NCBI RefSeq assembly: GCF_037039395.1
Contig: NZ_CP146242.1
Location: 372,001-436,000, forward strand
Direction: 5' to 3'
Origin: Agrobacterium vitis
Lineage (GTDB): Bacteria > Pseudomonadota > Alphaproteobacteria > Rhizobiales > Rhizobiaceae
Length of the DNA stretch: 64,000 nt
Positions 44,849 to 53,459 of the stretch are shown piece after piece. Under the pieces are notes generated by a model. That model searched no databases. It saw only the letters and a list, made by a program, of their open reading frames with translations, and was not told the origin of the DNA. Made by a program: the position numbers and the translations under genes. The number at the start of each line of letters is the position of its first letter. Position 1 is the stretch's first letter.

Positions 44849-45625
44849 ATGCGCAAGGCATGCCAGACCGGAGCAAAGGCAACCGGTCTCAAGAACAATG
44901 TAAAAACAATTCTGGTCTGCGGCTGGATGGCAAGCGTTGCCGTTCTGGCTCTTCCGGCCAGCGGTTTCGCTCTGTCGGAATTGCAAGGCGGTGCCAAGGA
45001 TGCGGCGCAGCAGGGACAGCAACCGCAAACCGGCCAGCAGCCGGGCCTGCCAACCGATAGCACCTCCGATCCGAAGAGCGCGCCCAGCACCGAACCACAG
45101 CAGGCAACCCCCGCCGACAAGGCGAAGGCAGCGGCTGCCGAAGCGGCACCGCACACGCCTGTTGAGGTGATCTACGATATCAGCAAGGCCCCCGAACCGG
45201 TGCGCAAACTGCGCGAAAAGCTGGTGGAAGCCGCAGCCTCCGGCGACCCGGAACGGTTGCGCGCGCTTCTGGCGGGCGGCAACGATCCGACCGCGCTGGC
45301 ACTCGGCAATGACAATGGCGACCCGATCCAGACGATCAAGAGCGTTTCTGGCGATCCCGATGGCCTCGAAGTCCTGGCCATCATGCTGGATGTGCTGTCG
45401 ACCGGCTTCGTGCATGTCAATGCTGGCACCCCGGAGGAAGCCTATGTCTGGCCGTATTTTGCCGAAAAGCCGCTGACAACGCTGACCCCACCGGAAAAGG
45501 TGGAATTGCTGCGGCTGGTGACAGCAGGCGATTTTGAAAACATGCTGGAAGTTGGCAATTACAATTTCTTCCGCATCGGCATTGCACCCGATGGAAAATG
45601 GAAATTCTTCACGGCAGGCGATTGA
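44849..45625 (+). CDS. hypothetical exported protein
   Basis: A 258-residue protein. A signal peptide (VKTILVCGWMASVAVLALP, then GFALS) is followed by a Gln/Pro/Thr-rich low-complexity stretch (about residues 50-100) and a conserved-looking C-terminal domain from VEVIYDISKAPEPVRKLREK. This contains LREKLVEAAASGDPERLRALL, YVWPYFAEKPL and NFFRIGIAPDGKWKFF. The last part resembles a domain predicted in periplasmic or SH3-like proteins, but I cannot assign a function. Probably cotranscribed with the preceding 85-aa gene. Confidence 0.75.
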   Translation: MRKACQTGAKATGLKNNVKTILVCGWMASVAVLALPASGFALSELQGGAKDAAQQGQQPQTGQQPGLPTDSTSDPKSAPSTEPQQATPADKAKAAAAEAAPHTPVEVIYDISKAPEPVRKLREKLVEAAASGDPERLRALLAGGNDPTALALGNDNGDPIQTIKSVSGDPDGLEVLAIMLDVLSTGFVHVNAGTPEEAYVWPYFAEKPLTTLTPPEKVELLRLVTAGDFENMLEVGNYNFFRIGIAPDGKWKFFTAGD

Positions 45626-45837
45626 TGGACGCGTGCTTGCCTTGGAAAAGTGGGACCCGCGTTTCCCAACAAGGCAAATGATGTCAAAGGTCACGAGAGG
45701 TTGCCGGGTTCAGTTTGAGCCAGGCAGCCTCTAGCCTATTTGACCTCGCGGCAATCAATTTGCTGAAGAGAAAAATATGCAATCCACGACCTCACCCAAT
45801 ACTGCCGTGGTTTCGCAAGATGTGATTGGATCGTCTC

Positions 45838-46680
45838 ATGCCAGCCGTTTTTCTTGAAAACCGGGCTTTTCTAAAGGTCACTGGAGCCGAGGCCGCGCAT
45901 TTTCTCAACAATTTGCTGACAGCGGATCTCGGCCTTATCGAGCCTGGGCAAGCCGCTCCTTGCGCCTTGCTGACACCTCAGGGCAAGATCCTGTTTGATA
46001 TGCTGGTCTATACGCTGGCCGATGGCTATCTGCTGGAGGTGGCAGCCGGTGAGCAGGACGCGCTACTGCGCCGCTTGACACTCTACAAGCTGCGCGCCGC
46101 CGTCACCCTTACCGCCGCTGAACTTACCGGCGTCACGGCGATCTGGGACGAGGCGCCGACTGAAACCGCTTTTCAGGACCGTCGGTTCGCCGCTGCTGGC
46201 GAAACGGTCTGGCGCGTGCCGGGTCGTGTCAACTCGGCTGGGGATGATGTCCGGCTTTATACAGCGTTGCGAATCAACGCGGGCGTGGCCGAAGCGGGGC
46301 TCGACTATCCGCTCCAGGATGCCTATCCGCACGACGTGCTGTTTGATCTCAATGGCGGCGTCTCGTTCAAGAAGGGCTGCTATGTCGGGCAGGAAGTGGT
46401 GTCGCGCATGCATCACCGCAAAATGGCCCGCCGCCGGGTCGCCATCGTTTCCGCCGACGCTCCCCTGCCCGCGACCGGCACCGAGCTTCGTGCCGATGGT
46501 AAGCCGCTTGGCACACTCGGCACCGTCTTGGACAACATGGGATTGGCGATCCTGCGTATCGACCGGGCTGGCGATGCGATAACTAATGGCACGCCTATTC
46601 TGGTCGGCGATCAGGCCGTGCGTCTGCACCTGCCCGTCTGGACGGGCCTGGATTTTCCTGCCACGTCAGACGGGGACTGA
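45838..46680 (+). CDS. ygfZ: YgfZ/GcvT-domain folate-binding protein
   Basis: A 280-residue protein. It has the diagnostic motif KKGCYVGQEVVSRMHHR near residues 180-196 with the conserved Cys, the N-terminal GcvT-like fold (LNNLLTADLG) and a C-terminal barrel. YgfZ proteins use folate to aid Fe-S cluster assembly or repair. The ATG at 45838 (MPAVFLENR) is preferred to 45826. An HD hydrolase and a phosphatase follow within 1 base and by overlap. Confidence 0.88.
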   Translation: MPAVFLENRAFLKVTGAEAAHFLNNLLTADLGLIEPGQAAPCALLTPQGKILFDMLVYTLADGYLLEVAAGEQDALLRRLTLYKLRAAVTLTAAELTGVTAIWDEAPTETAFQDRRFAAAGETVWRVPGRVNSAGDDVRLYTALRINAGVAEAGLDYPLQDAYPHDVLFDLNGGVSFKKGCYVGQEVVSRMHHRKMARRRVAIVSADAPLPATGTELRADGKPLGTLGTVLDNMGLAILRIDRAGDAITNGTPILVGDQAVRLHLPVWTGLDFPATSDGD

Positions 46681-46681
46681 C

Positions 46682-47329
46682 ATGCCCGCCGTCCCTCCTC
46701 CGATATCGGCGCGGGCCTGGCAGCGGATGCTGTCGGGTCGTCGCCTCGATCTGCTCGATCCTTCACCGCTTGATGTCGAACTTTCCGATATTGCCCATGG
46801 CCTGGCCCGCGTTGCCCGCTGGAATGGCCAGACGGTGGGCGACCATGCCTTTTCCGTTGCCCAGCACAGCCTTGTGGTGGAAGAGATCTTTCGCCGCTGC
46901 AATAGCAAATACAGCGCCAACGACCTGCAAATGGCCTTGCTGCACGATGCCCCGGAATATGTGATCGGCGACATGATTTCGCCCTTCAAGGCGGTGGTGG
47001 GCGGTGGCTACAAGCTGGTTGAAAAGCGGCTGGAGGCGGCCATCCATCTGCGATTTGGCCTACCCGCACATCCCACAGCCAGCTTGAAGAACCTCATCAA
47101 GAAAGCCGATAGCATCGCCGCCTATTTCGAGGCCACCGAGCTTGCCGGATTTACCAGCGCGGAAGCCGTGCGGATCTTCGGCCAGCCGCGCCATATCACC
47201 GTCGACATGCTACCGCTTGGCCCTATGCCAGCCATTGAAGCGCAGCGGCAGTTTGCGGAGCGTTTCGACGCCATCGAGCGCCTGCGTGAGGCGGAAAAGC
47301 ACAAAAAATCCAGTGGGGGTGCGCCATGA
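46682..47329 (+). CDS. HD-domain hydrolase (YfbR-like 5'-nucleotidase)
   Basis: A 215-residue HD protein. Metal ligands lie in GDHAFSVAQHSLVVEEIF, ALLHDAPEYVIGDMISPFK and ADSIAAYFEATE, a spacing like YfbR 5'-deoxynucleotidase. It probably dephosphorylates deoxynucleoside monophosphates. It starts 1 base after the ygfZ stop and overlaps the phosphatase gene by 4 bases, so the three are one operon. Confidence 0.85.
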   Translation: MPAVPPPISARAWQRMLSGRRLDLLDPSPLDVELSDIAHGLARVARWNGQTVGDHAFSVAQHSLVVEEIFRRCNSKYSANDLQMALLHDAPEYVIGDMISPFKAVVGGGYKLVEKRLEAAIHLRFGLPAHPTASLKNLIKKADSIAAYFEATELAGFTSAEAVRIFGQPRHITVDMLPLGPMPAIEAQRQFAERFDAIERLREAEKHKKSSGGAP

Positions 47330-47868
47330 CGTATTTCGTCGTCAGTCCGCTGGCCCGCCTTGCTGAAATGGCGGTGCGCCACAAGGCAAAAGAGATGATC
47401 AGCCTGCTGGCCAAGGGACAGGATTTTCATCGCCCCGCAGTGATTTCACCGGGCCGGCACCTGACGCTTGCCCTGAACGACATTACCTTTGCCGGTAGAG
47501 GCGATCTCATCGCCCCGCAAGATGTGCATGTGGAACAGATCATTGATTTCGTGAAGGATTGGGACCAGACGGCGCCGCTGCTGATCCATTGCTGGATGGG
47601 GGTATCACGCTCGCCAGCCGCAGCCTTGATTGCCAGTCTCGCCTTGCATCCCGAACAGGACGAGGAGGCGTTGGCGCAAGGCTTGCGGGCCGCGTCGCCA
47701 TTTGCGACGCCCAATATACGGATGGTGGAGATTGCCGATAGCCTGCTTTCACGCGGAGGGCGCTTCGTTGCGGCGATGAAAAAGCTAGGCCGTGGCCAGG
47801 ACGCCGATGGCAATGCGCCATTTGTGCTGCCAATTCTAGCAGTCGATCCGGTCTCCAGCTCCGCTTGA
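47326..47868 (+). CDS. tyrosine/dual-specificity phosphatase-like protein
   Basis: A 180-residue protein with the CX5R loop HCWMGVSRSPAAAL near residues 88-101. This matches the catalytic Cys and Arg of PTP-like enzymes; an acidic residue (Asp of IAPQDVHVEQI or KDWDQTA) may be the general acid. Substrate unknown. It is translationally coupled to the HD hydrolase (ATGA). Confidence 0.83.
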   Translation: MTYFVVSPLARLAEMAVRHKAKEMISLLAKGQDFHRPAVISPGRHLTLALNDITFAGRGDLIAPQDVHVEQIIDFVKDWDQTAPLLIHCWMGVSRSPAAALIASLALHPEQDEEALAQGLRAASPFATPNIRMVEIADSLLSRGGRFVAAMKKLGRGQDADGNAPFVLPILAVDPVSSSA

Positions 47869-48114
47869 TACGGATGGGCTCGATCCGAGGGATCTATAAA
47901 TCAGCATTGAATGGGATAAAAAGGGATAGATTGGTAAAGCTTGATGCGGGTTCAATCGGCATAGGCATCATGTCTCCATGCCGTTTGTTTGCAAGTAGCG
48001 GCCCTTCAGGGCAGCATTCAGCCTCATGGCTGCTATAACGATGTTCCAGTCTCAAGCCTGAACCGACCGGACCTGTGGTCCTGAACTGGAATGCTCGGGT
48101 GCGATAGCGACCCG

Positions 48115-48744
48115 TCAGGCGGCGGCAGTTTGTCCGGTCGTATCGGTGTCGTCGGCGGTGCCGCCAGCGGAACGATAGGCATTGATAACCGAGCTCATCT
48201 GGCTGAACACGTCATCCATGGACATGCTGTCCTCGCTACCACTGCTGTCACCGGACATCATACTGCTAAGGCTCTGCATGTCGCCCATACCACCCATACC
48301 ACCCATACCGCCCATCATCATCGGAGGAGGCATTTTGCCGTCGGGCTGCATCTGGTCTTCGGTCACATAGCCAGCATCTTCCGAGTCAATGGCCTCGAAC
48401 ATCTTGGTCGAATCTTCCTCAGACACATCCTCCGGACGTGCATTGACAAATTCTTCCTTGGTTACTTTTCCATCGCTATCGGTATCGATGGACTTGGTTG
48501 CATTCTGGTCGGTGGAAGTCGTGTCCCCACGGGACAGTTCCATCGCCATCAGGTCACTGGAAAGCTGCGAGGATGTGCTGTTGGCGGCACTGTCGCTCAG
48601 GACGGTCGGATCCTGAGTTCTGGTAGATCCTGCGGATTGTTCTTCCGCAGAAACGACACCATCGCTATTGGTGTCCAAGCTGGATGTCGAGCCGACGTTG
48701 TAAGACGATACGGACGAAAGAGACGCTGAAGAAACGCTCGTCAT
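48115..48744 (-). CDS. EF-hand domain protein, Ser/Asp-rich
   Basis: A 209-residue acidic protein. It has two good EF-hand loops, DTNSDGVVSAEE (near residue 24) and DTDSDGKVTKEE (near residue 87), plus a weaker third (DSEDAGYVTEDQ). A Met/Gly run (PPPMMMGGMGGMGGMG) sits near residues 140-155 and a Ser/Asp-rich C-terminus follows. There is no hydrophobic signal peptide, so its location is unclear. It presumably binds Ca2+. A same-length reading on the plus strand is His/Thr-rich and is a shadow. Confidence 0.8.
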   Translation of the reverse strand: MTSVSSASLSSVSSYNVGSTSSLDTNSDGVVSAEEQSAGSTRTQDPTVLSDSAANSTSSQLSSDLMAMELSRGDTTSTDQNATKSIDTDSDGKVTKEEFVNARPEDVSEEDSTKMFEAIDSEDAGYVTEDQMQPDGKMPPPMMMGGMGGMGGMGDMQSLSSMMSGDSSGSEDSMSMDDVFSQMSSVINAYRSAGGTADDTDTTGQTAAA

Positions 48745-49105
48745 TGAAAACCCCTGTCTAGGTTGTTTCTATTTTTATAGCGCCATTTAAACGCGAGACA
48801 GGACGGCGCAGGGCGATGACTATCGTGATTTGGGGTCTTTCGTCAAAAGGCAATTGTTATAGGTGATAATTTGTATGAGGCTAGAAATACCCCCATAAAT
48901 TCGGGGCTGTCTGGAGATTGGCTTGGAAAATTCTCAGGTAAGGCCGCGCAAGATCACGGAAAATTGCGTCTTTGCCTGCTCCTTTGTCTCCTGCGAAGAC
49001 CATGGCAAAATCCTGCGATTTTCAGGTTGGATTTTTTCGCCAATCTCAACGGATTTGGGCAATGATGCAGCAGACCCGACTGATTCCCTCCGAGAAGACA
49101 CTCCG
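48745..49105. other. intergenic region between divergent EF-hand and HD-hydrolase genes
   Basis: 361 bases. A longer in-frame opening of the HD gene (from 48923) crosses it but has no family features. I see only likely promoters. Confidence 0.45.
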
Positions 49106-49750
49106 ATGATCACCCCAGCCTTCGCCCCTCATGACGATCTTGCCAAATGGCTCCTGCCGCATGCCACTGAGGGCAATGACGGCTCGCATGACACCGCCCA
49201 TATCTTACGCGTGTTCAAAAACGCCATGCGCATTCACGCGGTTGAAGGCGGCGACAGTCAGGTTCTCGCCGCTGCCGTGCTGCTGCATGATTGCGTCTCC
49301 ATGGAAAAGAATGCGCCCAACCGTGCGGATGCGTCCCGCCTTGCCGCAAAGAAAGCTGAAGCGATCCTGACGGAAGGCGGTCAGTGGCCAGCCAGCAGCA
49401 TCCAAGCGGTCTCTCACGCAATCCTCACCCATAGTTTTTCCGCCAATCTTGCACCCGAAACGCTGGAAGCAAAAATTCTGCAAGACGCCGACCGGCTGGA
49501 TGCCATCGGGGTGGTCGGTGCGGCGCGCTGTTTCTACATTGCCGGGCGGCTCGGTTCCGGCCTTTACGATCCAGCCGATCCGAAGGCTTTGCAACGCCCA
49601 CTGGACGATAAGCGCTTTGCTATCGACCATTTTCAAACCAAGCTTTTCAAACTGGCGGACGGCTTCCAGACCCCGACCGGACAACGAATGGCGCGCGAAC
49701 GCCACGCCCGCCTACAGGCAATTTTCAGTGATTTTCTTGAGGAGATCTGA
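49106..49750 (+). CDS. HD-domain phosphohydrolase
   Basis: A 214-residue HD superfamily protein (YedJ/YpgQ-like). Metal-binding residues lie in GSHDTAHILRVFKNA, LAAAVLLHDCVSMEK and KILQDADRLDAIGVVG. The C-terminal KLADGFQTPTGQRMARERHA is also typical. The substrate is probably a nucleotide. The ATG at 49106 starts just before this domain. Six bases separate it from the MOSC gene, so they probably form an operon. Confidence 0.85.
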   Translation: MITPAFAPHDDLAKWLLPHATEGNDGSHDTAHILRVFKNAMRIHAVEGGDSQVLAAAVLLHDCVSMEKNAPNRADASRLAAKKAEAILTEGGQWPASSIQAVSHAILTHSFSANLAPETLEAKILQDADRLDAIGVVGAARCFYIAGRLGSGLYDPADPKALQRPLDDKRFAIDHFQTKLFKLADGFQTPTGQRMARERHARLQAIFSDFLEEI

Positions 49751-49756
49751 GATCCG

Positions 49757-50608
49757 ATGTTTCTCTCCGCCCTTTGCATCTATCCTGTGAAAAGCGCCCG
49801 GGGCATTGCCCTGACACAAGCCGACATCCGCCCCAAGGGTCTTCTCGGCGATCGCCAGTTTATGCTGGTTGAGCCTTCGGGGCATTTCGTCACCCAAAGA
49901 GAACTGCCTGAACTGGCCCGGCTGGAGGTGCGACTGGATGGCGAATTCGTACATCTGCAACTCGATAATAGCAGCAACATCAGTGTGTCGCTGAAGAGTT
50001 TTATCAGTCGCAAGCTGGTCACTGTCTGGCGGTCATTGGTTGATTCGGCCCTGGCTGATCCCGCCGTCAACGACACCTTGTCTCAATGGTTCGGCAGGCC
50101 GCTCGAACTGGTTCTGTTCGATGACCAAGCCTCGCGCCTGGCCAATCCAGACTGGGCCGGACCGGACGCGCCCGTTACCTTTGTCGATGGCTATCAGGTG
50201 TTGATCACCACGACCGCCTCGCTCGACGCACTGAATGCCGATATGGAAGCTCATGACGAAGGCATGGTTACAATGGACCGCTTCCGGCCCAACATCGTCA
50301 TCGACGGCACACTGCCCTGGGAAGAGGACCAGTGGGCCAGCATCGCCATTGGCGGATTGCGCTTCGATCTCGTCAAGCCCTGCACCCGCTGTATCATGAC
50401 AACACAGGATCAGAAAAGTGGATCACGCTCCGGCCCCTCGCCGCTTGCCGCCATGGGACGGCTACGCATGTCGGGTGACAGGCGCGTTCCCGGTCCGCTG
50501 TTCGGCTGGAACACTGTTCCTCTCGCCATTGGCACGCTGCGCCTTGGCGATACTGTGGAGGTGCTGGAAAGGCGCCCGGAAGGCATAGAACTCAAGAAGC
50601 GCCGGTAA
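49757..50608 (+). CDS. MOSC-domain protein (YcbX-like)
   Basis: A 283-residue protein. It has an N-terminal beta-barrel (IYPVKSARGIALTQADI and LLGDRQFMLVEP) and a C-terminal MOSC domain with FRPNIVIDGTLPWEEDQW and the conserved Cys block KPCTRCIMTTQD. MOSC proteins bind molybdenum cofactor sulfur; YcbX relatives reduce N-hydroxylated compounds. The start is at ATG 49757. Confidence 0.88.
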   Translation: MFLSALCIYPVKSARGIALTQADIRPKGLLGDRQFMLVEPSGHFVTQRELPELARLEVRLDGEFVHLQLDNSSNISVSLKSFISRKLVTVWRSLVDSALADPAVNDTLSQWFGRPLELVLFDDQASRLANPDWAGPDAPVTFVDGYQVLITTTASLDALNADMEAHDEGMVTMDRFRPNIVIDGTLPWEEDQWASIAIGGLRFDLVKPCTRCIMTTQDQKSGSRSGPSPLAAMGRLRMSGDRRVPGPLFGWNTVPLAIGTLRLGDTVEVLERRPEGIELKKRR

Positions 50609-50966
50609 ACGGTTCTCTTAACCGGCAGATATTTTGCATAAAAATCCAATATTTCAATTTTAACGAGAATTTCCTCTGGTTTTTTGCGACTGCGCAGGTT
50701 TGCCGCAATGCGAACGCTATTTTTCGAAATGGGGCATGTGGGATTCATTTTGCCATGAAACCTTCATATTCCGTCGATCACAAAAATATATTTTGTTTTT
50801 GATCGCATCGCCATTGACGGATTGATCCGTTGATCTTACCTTCAACGCTGTCGACAAGGTGGCGATACACGCTACCAGGATCTGCCAACCAGACAGGAAA
50901 TCCATCGACACGTGTTCAATGTCGAACCGGATCCATAACCGGTTCCTATGCAAGGAGGTAAAGCAT
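50609..50966. other. intergenic region with AT-rich stretch and a hairpin before a small ORF
   Basis: 358 bases. It contains an AT-rich segment (50640-50805) and a perfect 7-bp stem (GAACCGG at 50924-50930 with 50939-50945, 8-base loop) just ahead of the Shine-Dalgarno of the 32-aa ORF. No other gene seen. Confidence 0.5.
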
Positions 50967-51065
50967 ATGCGCAGACTATCGCACCATGCGGCGCGCTCCT
51001 CGCACCTATGCCCGCTTGGCGTGAGAGGCGTTATGATGATGTCTTTCATTTGCTGTCGAATGTGA
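50967..51065 (+). CDS. 32-aa Arg/His/Cys-rich small ORF, possible leader peptide
   Basis: ATG at 50967 has a near-perfect Shine-Dalgarno AAGGAGG (50952-50958) 8 bases upstream. The peptide opens MRRLSHHAARSSHLCPLG and ends in a Met cluster and FICCRM, with three cysteines. The basic start and the Cys/Met cluster suggest either a leader peptide sensing amino acids or metal or a tiny functional protein. A stable hairpin lies just upstream. It is 72 bases ahead of an 87-aa gene. I know no assigned homologue; leader-peptide role is inference. Confidence 0.55.
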   Translation: MRRLSHHAARSSHLCPLGVRGVMMMSFICCRM

Positions 51066-51137
51066 CGCGTTCTTAAAACAAGACACCACAATTGATCGAC
51101 TATTGGCCTGCGTATCAAAGCGGGCGGGGATATGACT

Positions 51138-51401
51138 ATGGAAAAGCAAGTTATTGAATATGCCGGTGTGCCGGTTGGAATCAGCGTCCCGGAAGGCAAC
51201 CGGGTGAAATTCATCGCGGTCAAATTTCCGGTCATCGATCTGGATGGTGGCATTTACAGCAATGTCACCGAACTGCACCGCGCCATTCGGACGCATATGA
51301 AAAAATCCGATGAGAATGCCTATGGCAACCTCACCGGTTTCGGGGCGGCTCCGCCGAGTGCGATCTCATCCGGCGTCTCCAAGGCTTTCAGCGCCGCTTG
51401 A
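51138..51401 (+). CDS. small hypothetical protein (87 aa)
   Basis: An 87-residue ORF whose ATG at 51138 lies 7 bases after GGGGA; the ATG at 51132 would be too close. It begins [20 protein letters not shown] and has a mixed beta pattern ([20 protein letters not shown]) then a helix ([15 protein letters not shown]). I do not recognise the family. Its last 82 bases overlap recO on the opposite strand. Confidence 0.6.
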   Translation: MEKQVIEYAGVPVGISVPEGNRVKFIAVKFPVIDLDGGIYSNVTELHRAIRTHMKKSDENAYGNLTGFGAAPPSAISSGVSKAFSAA

Positions 51402-52114
51402 CAGAAACCATCGCGCGCGGCTCCAGCCGTGAGCCCGCGCGGTTCATACACATGTCTTTGTAGAAAATAACCGGTCAGCCGGAAGGCCTGTTGCAGGGCA
51501 TGGGCATCGGCGTGCTTGCCTTTTCCCGCGAGCGGCTCCGGCTGTAGAAAAACCGGAAGGGATAGAAGTCTGTCCGCATAGGGCAGACCGGCGGCGTGCG
51601 AAACCGCCCTTCCCGTCTTCGGCGAAACGAAAACCAGATCCTGACGCCCGCCGGTCGCCGCGCAGGCTGTCAGGTCCAGGCCGAAACCAAGGTCATTCAA
51701 GATTGCCAGTTCAAAGCGGATGAACAACTCACCTGCCGCCAATGGCTCATGCAGGTTATCGAGAATGATATTCATCGCCTCATACAGATGTCCATGCGGC
51801 TCGCGTTCCGGCAGCAGCCGCAGCAGAGCCGCCAACGCCTGCACGCCATAGACCGCCGTAGCAGAACTCATCAGATGGCCGGCCCGCAGCTGCAACGGTT
51901 CGACGCGGAAATCGCCCAGATGTTCTTCCAGCCGCGCCCGCCAGGTGACTTCCACGACATTGCCCGGCTGCAACACCGGCTGCATGGTGCGTGATCGCCC
52001 GCCCCGCACCAGACCGAGATGTCGGCCCCGCGCCAGCGTCATCATTTCAGCAATGACGCTGGTTTCGCCATGCCTGCGCACACCCAACACAATTGCCTGA
52101 TCGGTCCATTCCAT
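51320..52114 (-). CDS. recO: DNA repair protein RecO
   Basis: A 264-residue protein. It has an N-terminal OB fold ([20 protein letters not shown] and [15 protein letters not shown]) and a helical C-terminal domain with a Cys in [10 protein letters not shown]. It mediates RecA loading with RecR. It follows era-type genes in the usual rhizobial order on the same strand, but here an AbrB-type gene on the opposite strand lies between era and recO. Its 3' end overlaps a convergent small gene by 82 bases. Confidence 0.93.
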   Translation of the reverse strand: MEWTDQAIVLGVRRHGETSVIAEMMTLARGRHLGLVRGGRSRTMQPVLQPGNVVEVTWRARLEEHLGDFRVEPLQLRAGHLMSSATAVYGVQALAALLRLLPEREPHGHLYEAMNIILDNLHEPLAAGELFIRFELAILNDLGFGLDLTACAATGGRQDLVFVSPKTGRAVSHAAGLPYADRLLSLPVFLQPEPLAGKGKHADAHALQQAFRLTGYFLQRHVYEPRGLTAGAARDGFCQAALKALETPDEIALGGAAPKPVRLP

Positions 52115-52346
52115 GGATTGTTTTTATACCAGAGCGATGATTTTCGCCCGTAAAAAATCTGGATATTCTCTATATACGATTCCGAGCCAGCATGTCTTTT
52201 GGCAATCAGGCAGCATAGCTGGCATGCCGGAATTTTGCATGGCGCAAACAGGAAGATGGCCCTATACAACAACCAGGCCCTTCAACCTGCGGCATGCTCC
52301 ATTTCAGCGCCGTATCCCTGGTTCAGATCCCGCAAGACGGCATGAC

Positions 52347-53447
52347 ATGACCCCAATGGACACGAAAAACCCCGAACCCGCCTTGGGCGACGGTCGGCTG
52401 ACAGCGCTTCCATCCGCGCTTAAATGGATACTGCTGCTGGTTCTATCGCTGCTGGTGGCCGGGGCGTTGGAATATGTCCGCTTCCCTGCAGCCCTTCTGC
52501 TTGGGCCGATGATCGCCGCTATCGTCTTTGCCACAAATGGCGCAAGGCTTTCCCTGCCGCGCCCACCCTATATCGCCGCCCAGGCGCTGGTGGGCTGCAT
52601 GATCGCCGAATCGCTGAATGGCGATATCCTGCGACGGTTCTTGCAGGATTGGCCGCTGTTTATCGGCGCGACCCTGTCGGTGATCGCCCTCAGTTCGCTG
52701 CTCGGCTATATCATGGCGAGGCGCCATGTTCTGCCGGGGACCACGGCGGTCTGGGGCAGTTCGGCCGGAGCGGCCTCGGCCATGGTGCTGATGGCAGAAG
52801 CTTACGGCGCCGACACGCGGCTGGTTGCCTTCATGCAATATCTGCGGGTGGTCTGTGTGGCCTCGGCGGCTGCGGCCATGGCAGCCTTCGTCTTCAATAT
52901 CGCCGGTGCCGAGCCGCCACCCCTGGTATTTTTTCCTGAAATTGATTGGCAAGCTCTGGCCATGACGCTTGCGATTACCGCTGCGGCCACAGCCGCCGGT
53001 CACTATCTGAAAATCCCGGCAGGCACGATGCTGGTGCCGATGCTGGTCATGGCCGTGCTGAATTCCTTCGGGCTGGTGAAGATCGAACTGCCGCTCTGGC
53101 TGCTGGCCGTGGCCTATGCCATGGTCGGGTGGCGCATCGGGCTGGCCTTCAGCCGCCGTCTTTTGCTGCATGCCGCCAAGGCGGCACCACAGGTCGCCCT
53201 GTCGATCCTGATTCTGATTTCTTTTGGCGGCTGCCTGGCTTTTCTGCTCTGGTATTTGCTCGGCGTCGATCCGCTGACCGCCTATCTCGCCACCAGCCCG
53301 GGCGGGTTGGATTCGGTGGCGATCATTGCCGCCACCACCCATGTGGACCTGCCCTTCGTGCTGGCCCTGCAAACGGCACGCTTCCTGATGATCCTGGCGC
53401 TCGGCCCGTCGATTTCAAAGTTCATCGCCAACCGGATCAAGGCATAG
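52347..53447 (+). CDS. AbrB-type (AmoA/PF05145) multi-pass membrane protein
   Basis: A 366-residue membrane protein with two similar halves, each with several helices (ILLLVLSLLVAGALEY, AVWGSSAGAASAMVLMAEAY and later PGGLDSVAIIAATTHVDLPF). Such proteins are called AbrB or AmoA-like and are unrelated to the AbrB DNA-binding domain. Function is uncertain, possibly transport. An upstream in-frame ATG at 52113 overlaps recO; the ATG at 52347 (MTPMDTKN) is preferred. It lies opposite to and between recO and era. Confidence 0.82.
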   Translation: MTPMDTKNPEPALGDGRLTALPSALKWILLLVLSLLVAGALEYVRFPAALLLGPMIAAIVFATNGARLSLPRPPYIAAQALVGCMIAESLNGDILRRFLQDWPLFIGATLSVIALSSLLGYIMARRHVLPGTTAVWGSSAGAASAMVLMAEAYGADTRLVAFMQYLRVVCVASAAAAMAAFVFNIAGAEPPPLVFFPEIDWQALAMTLAITAAATAAGHYLKIPAGTMLVPMLVMAVLNSFGLVKIELPLWLLAVAYAMVGWRIGLAFSRRLLLHAAKAAPQVALSILILISFGGCLAFLLWYLLGVDPLTAYLATSPGGLDSVAIIAATTHVDLPFVLALQTARFLMILALGPSISKFIANRIKA

Positions 53448-53459
53448 AACGAATAGCGG

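Noticed and set aside
48091..48729. 212-codon plus-strand open frame, His/Thr-rich
   Set aside because: It is the complement of the EF-hand gene; minus-strand EF-hand loops show the true coding strand.
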